39,964 nt of DNA from Planctomycetota bacterium (lineage in GTDB: Bacteria; Planctomycetota; UBA1135), in contig JACNIZ010000175.1 of NCBI GenBank assembly GCA_014382805.1, forward strand, positions 1 through 39,964, written 5' to 3'. Position 1 is the stretch's first letter. Each line of letters opens with the position of its first letter. Of the stretch, positions 33,633 to 39,964 are shown piece by piece. The notes beneath the pieces are model-generated. The model was not told the origin of the DNA. It saw nothing but the letters and a program-made list of their open reading frames with translations, and did not search any database. The position numbers and the translations under genes were made by a program.

Positions 33633-34442
33633 TTACAGCTCTTCCTCGGTTCCCGGTTTGGGGAATGGCGACGGAATGTCTACTTGTTTGTTGGAACTGC
33701 TTATTTGGCGTATCGAAATGGAGTGAATGTCACCCTCAAATTCTACCTTGACGTCCTCGCCATATTCGGCAATGGCTTGATCAATCAGAGTTTGGCGTTC
33801 CTGCTGCGGCGTGTTTTCCGGATAGCGAATTTCTACCTCCTTGCTAGTTTCGCCGTCGCGGAGAAACTCAAAATCAATGTCAGGTAACTGCAGGCTCTCT
33901 CCCCACTTGGGCCATCCAGGCAAAGCCGGGAATTTTGGCATGGCAGGAAACTCAGGCATACCAGGAAACTCAGGCATACCAGGAAATTCTGGCATTACCG
34001 GGAACCTGGGCATTGCCGGAAATTCCGGCATAGTCGGAAATTGTGGCCATTCGGGAACCTCGAACCCTGGACCCAAATCCCAACTGGGCTGCGGCCGGCT
34101 ATAGATCTGGCGATCTTCCGGTTTACGTCCCAAAATGCCAGTCAGCTTCAGCTCTTCTAATTTGCGGAAGATGGTGATTTCGACGATCTCCCCCGGCAAG
34201 CGCTGACTTAACGTGGCCAGCAAGGCCTCCACCGTTTCGGTTGGGGTGTCATCGACCGCCAGAATGACGTCGCCCTTTTGCAGACCCATCAACGAAGCCG
34301 CCGATGGCTGTTCGACTCCAGCAATGCGAGCATTTGCGGTTGCTGATTGAGGCGCCTCCAATTGCACTCCCAGGAACGCACCCTGGGAGTACGCAAGTGG
34401 CGCAAGAGCGTAAATGAAAGCTATGAACAGTAGTTTGCGCAT
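33633..34442 (-). CDS. Secreted PDZ protein with Met-Pro-Glu-Phe-Pro repeats
   Basis: A 269-residue exported protein. The signal peptide is MRKLLFIAFIYALAPLAYSQ, with cleavage near 20. A PDZ domain covers about 22-105 (ARIAGVEQPSAASLMGLQKG, DVILAVDDTP). A low-complexity segment (about 130-180) is built of seven hexapeptides of the type xMPEFP. The C-terminal domain (about 185-269; KEVEIRYPENTPQQERQTLI, SISIRQISSS) is unrecognised. No protease domain is attached, so it is likely an adaptor or binding protein. It ends 9 bases before the GIY-YIG/peptidase gene, so the PDZ protein and the membrane peptidase may work together; that link is inferred from position only. Confidence 0.82.
   Translation of the reverse strand: MRKLLFIAFIYALAPLAYSQGAFLGVQLEAPQSATANARIAGVEQPSAASLMGLQKGDVILAVDDTPTETVEALLATLSQRLPGEIVEITIFRKLEELKLTGILGRKPEDRQIYSRPQPSWDLGPGFEVPEWPQFPTMPEFPAMPRFPVMPEFPGMPEFPGMPEFPAMPKFPALPGWPKWGESLQLPDIDFEFLRDGETSKEVEIRYPENTPQQERQTLIDQAIAEYGEDVKVEFEGDIHSISIRQISSSNKQVDIPSPFPKPGTEEEL
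33909..34034 (-). repeat. Seven 18-bp repeats encoding xMPEFP hexapeptides
   Basis: Consecutive codons give TMPEFP, AMPRFP, VMPEFP, GMPEFP, GMPEFP, AMPKFP and ALPGWP (residues 137-178 of the PDZ protein). The central copies are nearly identical at DNA level, while outer copies have drifted, which is the pattern of repeat expansion by slippage. Confidence 0.9.
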
Positions 34443-34457
34443 GCCTTTAAAATATAA

Positions 34458-34760
34458 TTATTGCACGGTCATCGCAAGTGGATTGCTCCAAACTCCAGTA
34501 ACGCCATTGCTTTCAATAACTTGGGTCCAGATTTGCGCACCCTGAGCTGCCAGCGGAACCCATTTAGTCTCGTGAACCTCACCGTTGGCAGTCGGCGTAT
34601 ATGAGCCCACTTCGGTCAGTGGCGGGGTCATGAAAGCGTCGCCAAAAGGAGTGGAAACTGGACCCGGCCCGTGCGGGGAGAAGAACACCGTGACCAAACT
34701 GCCAGGGCGCAGCGCACCGACGACGTCGATGTTGGAATATTGGCCGGCGACCAGATTGCT
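34458..34760 (-). other. Shared C-terminal domain, copy C
   Basis: Hundred-residue tail starting SNLVAGQYSN, with GPGPVSTPFG in the middle, QIWTQV, and the end NPLAMTVQ. It is the most divergent of three copies in neighbouring genes. Confidence 0.75.
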
Positions 34761-35855
34761 CAACGAATATTGCAAGGTGCTCTGGGTAGTCTCGATGCGG
34801 ATGTCATCGACGATGATGCCGTCGTGCACACCGAACGGGTAATTATCAGCCTCCGCGATGGCTAAGAAAAAATCGCCGCCGAGGTCAACCGGAGATTGGC
34901 CCAAATCGACGCTAACGTCAGTCCAATCGGCGCTGCCGGCTGTCATTTGAGCCCAGTCGGTGGCAACCGGATGCCATAGATTGCCATCTTGGCTGATGAA
35001 AATACCGTCGTCCGGGTTCCACTCTTCCATGAACTGCTTGACCTTGAGGTGCAAGTTCATACCCAGAAAGCCGGTGCCATCCAAAGCGTAAATCAACGCG
35101 TTGGAAACATGGTGTGGACCGCCGATGCTGCTATCCAATCCCATTTCCAAGGAATAGGTGCCAGAAAATGCTTCGATGCAAGGTGCCAATTGGCCGATGT
35201 TGCACCAGGCGTCGGCGTCGGTCAAGCGAGTGACCGAATCCAAATTGTTCAACGCAATCCAACTTGGAATGGTGCCGGCTAGGCTTTCAAAATCTTCATT
35301 CAGTGAAGTTACCACCAAGTGGGTAGTCGGCAAGTTGGGCCAATACTGCGACGGCGGTGGGGTTTGTTCGGCGATCTGCACGCTTTCCAACCACCATTCA
35401 TTGGCGTCATCGCCTTCGTAAAAGAAGGCCAAGCGCACGTCCGCATTGCCAATCAATGCATTCAAATCCAAGTCCATGGACTGTGCGCCGCCACTTAAAT
35501 TCCCCGCCATTTGGTGCAAGTCAAGGAAAGTCAAGCCGCCGTCCACGGTGGCTTGAATTTTGTTGATGTAGCGGTAATTCGGATAGCGTTGCCCAAAGCC
35601 CAGGTGCAGCCAACAAGCAGTTGCCGCGGACAAGTCCATCGCCAAGGTTGCCAGGGTGCTTTCACTCAATCCTTGGAAATCATCGTGGAAAGCGCCAAGG
35701 CCGACGTCGCCCTCCCAACCGGCGGTAACGCCAGATTGAAATTCTACCCAGCCACTAGGAGGGAATACACCGCCACTGAAATCTTCGTCTAAGAAAGTGG
35801 TTTGGGATGCGAGTGGAGCCGCGAGTAAAACTGCAGTGATGGGGATGAATTTCAT
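34458..35855 (-). CDS. Secreted two-domain adhesin-like protein with shared C-terminal domain
   Basis: A 465-residue exported protein with signal MKFIPITAVLLAAPLASQ. It carries two jelly-roll/choice-of-anchor-J-like modules. The first is TFLDEDFSGGVFPPSGWVEF with GFGQRYPNYRYINKIQATVD (about 20-160). The second is LNEDFESLAGTIPSWIALNN with NALIYALDGTGFLGMNLHLK and HDGIIVDDIRIE (about 185-355). Residues 366-465 are a domain also found at the end of the next two upstream genes (GPGPVSTPFG, WSNPLAMTVQ). Such modules occur in surface or secreted binding proteins; I see no catalytic motif. It is 15 bases upstream of the PDZ gene, with an A/T-rich junction. Confidence 0.78.
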   Translation of the reverse strand: MKFIPITAVLLAAPLASQTTFLDEDFSGGVFPPSGWVEFQSGVTAGWEGDVGLGAFHDDFQGLSESTLATLAMDLSAATACWLHLGFGQRYPNYRYINKIQATVDGGLTFLDLHQMAGNLSGGAQSMDLDLNALIGNADVRLAFFYEGDDANEWWLESVQIAEQTPPPSQYWPNLPTTHLVVTSLNEDFESLAGTIPSWIALNNLDSVTRLTDADAWCNIGQLAPCIEAFSGTYSLEMGLDSSIGGPHHVSNALIYALDGTGFLGMNLHLKVKQFMEEWNPDDGIFISQDGNLWHPVATDWAQMTAGSADWTDVSVDLGQSPVDLGGDFFLAIAEADNYPFGVHDGIIVDDIRIETTQSTLQYSLSNLVAGQYSNIDVVGALRPGSLVTVFFSPHGPGPVSTPFGDAFMTPPLTEVGSYTPTANGEVHETKWVPLAAQGAQIWTQVIESNGVTGVWSNPLAMTVQ

Positions 35856-35868
35856 CGTTTCGTCAGCG

Positions 35869-36159
35869 CTAGAGCGTGTTCACAAGATTGTTCGTGAAGC
35901 TGGACGTAGTCAAGTTAAGCGCCTGAGTCCAGACAGTTACGCCAGTTGCCCAAACCGGCAATGGGGAGGAGTACGAGGCGGTGCCGAGGGCGTCGGCGGT
36001 ACTCGTACCGAGTTGGTTGATGGGCATACTGAGGTCCGCCAATCCGTAAGGAGTGGTGGTCGGACCCCCGCCAGTAGTGGAATAAGCAAACAGGACGACA
36101 TCTGCGGCATTTGCACCGACGACTTGCAGCAGCGCGGTTTCGCCAGCGACCATATTGCG
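35869..36159 (-). other. Shared C-terminal domain, copy B
   Basis: Ninety-six-residue tail of the CotH protein: RNMVAGETALLQVVGANAAD at the start, GGGPTTTPYGLADLSMPINQ, then VTVWTQALNL and NNLVNTL. It is closely similar to copy A and aligned over the full length. Confidence 0.8.
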
Positions 36160-38541
36160 CGCAACCAATGCTGGGCCGGTGGTGGTATTGACCAAAATGC
36201 CAAGCTGGTCAAACAGCTGCAGTGAGGCGTTCATAGGCAAGTCGCCGTTGTAGGGTCCGATCGCCTGCATGGCCTGCCCGGCCGACGGCCCGCTGGCGCG
36301 AGCGCGGAAAGTAGGTAAATCGCGACACAAGTAAATGGAATCCCCCCCCGCCAGCACCGTGCCGTAAGGGAAGCGCATACTGATATGGCCAGCAATCGAC
36401 CAATTGCTTAAGTCAATCGCCAACGGGTACGGGTTGTAAAGTTGCTGATACTCCTCGAGCACATTGCCGGAAATCGGATTCGGATCAGAATCACCGAAGC
36501 CGATGCCAATGCCTTCAGGTTGCGGAATCGGAATGACGCCGCCAGAGGGAGGACCATGAGTGGTGTACAGGTGGCTACGACGCTGCGGCAGGAATTCATT
36601 CAGCAGTTGGTCAAGTCCACCTTGGAAGTCTAATGGCAGTCCCCATCCAGTGCCCCAAAAGGCGTAATCCAAGGCTACATCGGCATCCATCAGCGCCTGT
36701 AATTCTGCAACGCGTTGTTCGATCAAAAGATTGCCAGGCGGCGTCCACGGAGCTTGCAGTTGCTCATCCATCAAGGATCGCAAGCGACGCATCACCATTT
36801 GCTGGAGACGTGGCTCGGCGTAAAAAGCGTCGATGATGATGTTCCAAACATTGTCTACTTTGCGGTGATAGCGGTCACCGAACAATGGGTGGCTAAAAGG
36901 GTCGACGTCGGCCCAAATTTCATCGTTTAGCACTAAGCCGGTGATGGTGTAATTGCGACCAAAGGTCAGATCTTTGTCCCACGCCAGGAAACGCCACTCG
37001 CCATCTCCGTCGCTGTCGCGATAAAGATAGTGGTTTTTGGACAGGTGGTCGTTGTCGTGAACCAAACTGGTTGCGGCCAAATAATTGACCATTGCCGGCA
37101 AGTCGGAATGATCAAACAAATAATCCGAGCGCGTCGCACTTGCAATCGCAACGCCATCTAAAAACGCTTGCAGGTCGGAATGATCTTCGTGCAGTCGAGT
37201 CTTCTTTTCGACGTCGATTACGGCGCTGGATCCAGGGTTGAACATTTTGTACAACGCACCTTGCTCGTCCAAACCATTGCGCTTCAGCAAATCCTCGTCG
37301 GGCTGCTCGATAAAGGTGGCAACCGAATAAAAGGAACCATTTTGCTGGACGCGCATTGGGATCGCCAAACAATGGTCAGCACCAGCTTTGGCATAGGTTT
37401 CCCAGGCCAGCAAGCGACGGATGTAGCTTTTATCCGAATAGCTGCTATTCAAATTAAATTCCTCAATCTTGCCTTCTTGCGGATCGAACTGAAAATGGTA
37501 GCCGCTATGGAAATCAAACTTAAAGTTCGGCTTTGGCCAAAGCAGGGAGCTACCGCCGCGTATCCGCACAAAAACGTTGTCATAAAATTCGCCTGCAAAA
37601 TAAAGTGAGCAGTTGGTACCAGTTATGGTTGCTGCCGCCTGCGGATCTTCCACAAACCATTGCAGCACTTGCATGGGTGTGCTCAGCAACGGATCGGTAA
37701 CCATGGTGCCGAAGTACTCTGGCGAATTCTGAGGATCCTGGAACAGCGGAGCACGCCCAATTTGACCGCGTGCATTTTGCACCACCACGTACCAGCGCAA
37801 CATTTCACCCGCCTGAGCTGAGCCGCCGGGAATGATCGCGGTCCACAAATCGTCGCCGGCAAAAGCGTCGCCGTTGAGACCATCATCGTGCATGGTGATG
37901 GCGTTCTGTGGGTTGTACATGCCGCGCCAATAAAGCGTGGCAGTAGTGGAATCTGGAGTCAAGCTAGCGACTACGGTGACGTCTACACCGTAGTTCGGTT
38001 GCAACGGGCTGTGAGTGACTGAATCAACCACTGGTTCGCCCAAACCGTTGGCGGCCCATGGTGTTGGGCTCACAAAATAAGAGTGATCACTGGTTGGACC
38101 TGGGTCGTAAACAATGCCATACGACACGTCGGTATATTGGGTCGGAAAGGCAGGCGCGTATTCATATTCGACACTTACCCCGTCGGGCTGCACTAATGCT
38201 AAATACTCACCGTCGGCTTTTAATTTGAAATTGGTGTGCAACTCCTGGCCGGCGACGGCGCGATCTTTGTTCGATGCAAAAACAACTAAGTATTCGCTGT
38301 TGTTTAATGCCGTCGGCAAAGGGAATTGCCATTTAGTGAGGTTGCTGGCATCGTCGGTGAGATACCAGCCACCAAGATCCGTTGCTGCTCCGAGATTGCT
38401 GAGTTCGATCCAATCGGAGTAATCGCCATCTACGTCGGCGAGTACCTTGTCGTTGGAGGCGAGGAACTCAGTGATCCCAATTTGCGCCGGCAGTAGCGGG
38501 CACAACAGGAGCAAAATCAGAGCAGCAAGGACTTGTTTCAT
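35869..38541 (-). CDS. Secreted CotH-kinase-type protein with lamin-tail domains
   Basis: An 890-residue exported protein with signal MKQVLAALILLLLCPLLPAQ. Domain order: a lamin-tail domain (about 21-130; GITEFLASNDKVLADVDGDY, SDWIELSNLG), a beta-rich spacer, a CotH protein-kinase-like domain (about 290-660; FVRIRGGSSLLWPKPNFKFD, SLVHDNDHLSKNHYLYRD, FLAWDKDLTFG), a second lamin-tail-like domain (about 690-795; YNPYPLAIDLSNWSIAGH) and the shared C-terminal domain (795-890). CotH proteins are atypical kinases that phosphorylate secreted proteins in spore-formers; many in marine bacteria occur in this LTD-CotH layout, and their substrates are unknown. It has 13 bases to the downstream and 9 to the upstream gene. 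A G8 run lies in frame near 36342-36349. Confidence 0.88.
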   Translation of the reverse strand: MKQVLAALILLLLCPLLPAQIGITEFLASNDKVLADVDGDYSDWIELSNLGAATDLGGWYLTDDASNLTKWQFPLPTALNNSEYLVVFASNKDRAVAGQELHTNFKLKADGEYLALVQPDGVSVEYEYAPAFPTQYTDVSYGIVYDPGPTSDHSYFVSPTPWAANGLGEPVVDSVTHSPLQPNYGVDVTVVASLTPDSTTATLYWRGMYNPQNAITMHDDGLNGDAFAGDDLWTAIIPGGSAQAGEMLRWYVVVQNARGQIGRAPLFQDPQNSPEYFGTMVTDPLLSTPMQVLQWFVEDPQAAATITGTNCSLYFAGEFYDNVFVRIRGGSSLLWPKPNFKFDFHSGYHFQFDPQEGKIEEFNLNSSYSDKSYIRRLLAWETYAKAGADHCLAIPMRVQQNGSFYSVATFIEQPDEDLLKRNGLDEQGALYKMFNPGSSAVIDVEKKTRLHEDHSDLQAFLDGVAIASATRSDYLFDHSDLPAMVNYLAATSLVHDNDHLSKNHYLYRDSDGDGEWRFLAWDKDLTFGRNYTITGLVLNDEIWADVDPFSHPLFGDRYHRKVDNVWNIIIDAFYAEPRLQQMVMRRLRSLMDEQLQAPWTPPGNLLIEQRVAELQALMDADVALDYAFWGTGWGLPLDFQGGLDQLLNEFLPQRRSHLYTTHGPPSGGVIPIPQPEGIGIGFGDSDPNPISGNVLEEYQQLYNPYPLAIDLSNWSIAGHISMRFPYGTVLAGGDSIYLCRDLPTFRARASGPSAGQAMQAIGPYNGDLPMNASLQLFDQLGILVNTTTGPALVARNMVAGETALLQVVGANAADVVLFAYSTTGGGPTTTPYGLADLSMPINQLGTSTADALGTASYSSPLPVWATGVTVWTQALNLTTSSFTNNLVNTL

Positions 38542-38550
38542 CAGCCTCGA

Positions 38551-38850
38551 TTACTGAATGGTCATGGCCAACGAGTTGGTCAAAGTGCCACTGGTGGCAG
38601 TCAATTCCACTGCTTGAACCCAAACCGAACGACCAGCGGTGCCGGCGGGAATGTTAGCGGTGGTGCTCGCTACACCGGAAGCGTCGGCGGTTAGCGGCGG
38701 CAGCTGAGAAATCGGGAACGACAAGTCGGCCATGCCGTATGGGGTGTTGGTTGGACCAGCGCCTGCCAGCGAGTAAGCGATGACACAGGTTGCGCCAGCT
38801 GCTGCATTGGAAACAGCCAAGTCAGCTACACCGCCTGCAACCAAATTATT
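38551..38850 (-). other. Shared C-terminal domain, copy A
   Basis: Ninety-nine-residue tail: NNLVAGGVADLAVSNAAAGA, GAGPTNTPYGMADLSFPISQ, SVWVQAVELT and the end NSLAMTIQ. It matches copy B best and copy C at the ends. Confidence 0.8.
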
Positions 38851-39585
38851 GACGGCGAGCGAGGGACCGAATTCCGGCGTGTGGATGGCGAAGTCATCAA
38901 AATGGAAACCAGTGATCAGGCCGGTTCCCGATCCAAACTTGATTTCATTGAAGTGAATGTCTGGCATCAACTGATCGATGTCGGCGACCGTGGTCGGGAA
39001 ATCGACGCCTGGATTCGCCCAAACTTGCACGCGATCGTCGCCAGTCAAAAAATCAATGCGGGTGACGATGGTGTTTTCCACGTCAACTGAGGTGCCAGGG
39101 ATCACAGTGGGTCCGGTTACCCATGGCTTTTCAATGCCGAGCTCATCGCTACCCCATGGGCTACCGATGAAAAGCTGCTCGGAATTCCATTGCCAGTTCA
39201 AGGTCACACCACCGTAAAAATCGTCGCCACCAGCAGCACGCTGCAAGGTGAAGGAAATCCAAACCGTAGTGCCATCCTTGCCCAGAGTGCCGCCATCAGA
39301 GATTGGACCAAGTGGTGCCATGTCGATGACGCGGTAGGAGCCTTCGTGCTCGATTGCGCTGGTGAGCATGCCGCCGAGGCCGTCCATTCCTGGAACCTCA
39401 ACAATGCCACCGTCGGCAGTAGCACCGGACCACCAAGTGCCGGTCCAGCCTTTGCCACCATCTAGGCCGCCGATTGGACCGGCTGCGTATTCAAAAGAGT
39501 CGTATACAATTTCTTGGTTCTGCGCCAACGCGGTTGGGGCAACCATTAAAACTGCGGGGATGATTAGAGTCAGGGATTTTTTCAT
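38551..39585 (-). CDS. Secreted lectin-like (jelly-roll) protein with shared C-terminal domain
   Basis: A 344-residue exported protein. The start at ATG 39585 gives the signal MKKSLTLIIPAVLMVAPTAL-AQ; the frame is open to 39654, but that part overlaps the amylase gene and lacks export features. The N-terminal module (about 25-240) opens IVYDSFEYAAGPIGGLDGGK and GWTGTWWSG and contains TTVWISFTLQRAAGGDDFYG and FHFDDFAIHTPE. This is typical of concanavalin-like beta-sandwich anchoring domains in secreted planctomycete and verrucomicrobial proteins. Residues 246-344 are the shared C-terminal domain. No enzymatic motif is visible. It follows the amylase-family gene by only 4 bases. Confidence 0.78.
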   Translation of the reverse strand: MKKSLTLIIPAVLMVAPTALAQNQEIVYDSFEYAAGPIGGLDGGKGWTGTWWSGATADGGIVEVPGMDGLGGMLTSAIEHEGSYRVIDMAPLGPISDGGTLGKDGTTVWISFTLQRAAGGDDFYGGVTLNWQWNSEQLFIGSPWGSDELGIEKPWVTGPTVIPGTSVDVENTIVTRIDFLTGDDRVQVWANPGVDFPTTVADIDQLMPDIHFNEIKFGSGTGLITGFHFDDFAIHTPEFGPSLAVNNLVAGGVADLAVSNAAAGATCVIAYSLAGAGPTNTPYGMADLSFPISQLPPLTADASGVASTTANIPAGTAGRSVWVQAVELTATSGTLTNSLAMTIQ

Positions 39586-39589
39586 GGGT

Positions 39590-39964
39590 TCACTGTGAGA
39601 AAATGACTGCGCTGTAAGGCCCGATGCTAATCGAGGCGCTGGCCGGCAAGCCATCCCACGGGATTGAGGAGGTCGCGTTTACGTCGACGGTGGGATGGCC
39701 GCCAAAGAAGGCGTCGTAGCCGGAGTAATCGCTATTGAAACGCACCTTCCAAGTGCCGGTGCGCGGGAAGCCAATCCGGTAATTACTCCAGGATTGGTTG
39801 GCAAAATTGGCCACGATGATGACGTCGTCGCCGGCGCCGCCAGAGTCGTAGCGATGGTAGGCGATCATTTTGTCGCCATCATTGACGTGATAAACGTTGG
39901 TGTTTTGGCCCTTGAGTCCGCTGCTATTGTTGAACCAATCGCGGCGCAAGTGAATCAGGTCGCG
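39590..39964 (-). CDS. Alpha-amylase/branching-enzyme family protein, C-terminal end only
   Basis: The frame is open through the right edge (codons RDLIHLRRDWFNNSSGL), so this is the last ~124 residues of a longer gene whose start lies outside. It includes the end of the barrel's accessory helix, then the all-beta C-terminal domain of GH13 alpha-amylase/GlgB-type enzymes: MIAYHRYDSGGAGDDVIIVA, NFANQSWSNYRIGFPRTGTW, KVRFNSDYSGYDAFFGG and ISIGPYSAVIFSQ at the end. The catalytic barrel is not in the window, so substrate specificity cannot be read. It is 4 bases upstream of the lectin-like gene and probably cotranscribed. Confidence 0.85.
   Translation of the reverse strand, partial: RDLIHLRRDWFNNSSGLKGQNTNVYHVNDGDKMIAYHRYDSGGAGDDVIIVANFANQSWSNYRIGFPRTGTWKVRFNSDYSGYDAFFGGHPTVDVNATSSIPWDGLPASASISIGPYSAVIFSQ

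Noticed and set aside
33909-34034. Short repeats suggesting a CRISPR-like array
   Set aside because: Units are 18 bp without spacers, in frame, and code for a hexapeptide repeat.

Overview
The window is a gene-dense bacterial chromosome segment (estimated mid-50s % G+C) with no tRNA, rRNA, insertion sequence or CRISPR array visible. No intergenic gap exceeds about 115 bases. Several features suggest a marine-type member of the Planctomycetota. These are runs of large secreted proteins ending in a shared ~100-residue C-terminal domain, a CotH-kinase/lamin-tail protein, an ECF sigma/anti-sigma pair and weak or absent Shine-Dalgarno sequences at many starts. The phylum assignment is inference; no marker-gene search could be run.

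Region 1 (1-13823, all minus strand) reads as one long housekeeping operon. In transcription order it is atpZ-like, atpI-like, atpB, atpE, atpF, atpH, atpA, atpG, atpD, atpC, aspS, infC, rpmI, rplT, pheS, pheT (pheT runs off the left edge). Energy and translation genes are joined by a 4-base atpC/aspS overlap. Two start codons here are non-standard: infC begins at AUU behind a good Shine-Dalgarno sequence, and atpH has no ATG, GTG or TTG that keeps its conserved N-terminus, so CUG is the best candidate.

Region 2 (13937-19060) holds ndk and a TPR lipoprotein on the plus strand. Facing them is a minus-strand cluster: accA, an ECF sigma factor, its zinc-finger membrane anti-sigma factor, and an HtrA-like protein that has lost all three catalytic residues.

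Region 3 (19133-26472) has purL-purQ on the plus strand, followed by a ChaN-like protein and a small lipoprotein with a 4-base overlap. Converging on them is purD-fur. The PurL carries two tandem PurS-like domains at its N-terminus.

Region 4 (26515-29041) is an NtrB/NtrC-like two-component pair arranged tail to tail with overlapping 3' ends.

Region 5 (29087-39964) is a co-directional minus-strand run: the C-terminal end of an alpha-amylase-family enzyme at the right edge, three large secreted proteins sharing a C-terminal domain, a secreted PDZ protein with a Met-Pro-Glu-Phe-Pro hexapeptide repeat, a GIY-YIG/metallopeptidase fusion, aminopeptidase N, and a small secreted, C-terminally membrane-anchored protein.

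The most promising unusual items are the GIY-YIG/gluzincin membrane fusion, the pseudo-HtrA in the sigma/anti-sigma operon, the shared C-terminal domain of the secreted cluster, and the PurS-PurS-PurL fusion.
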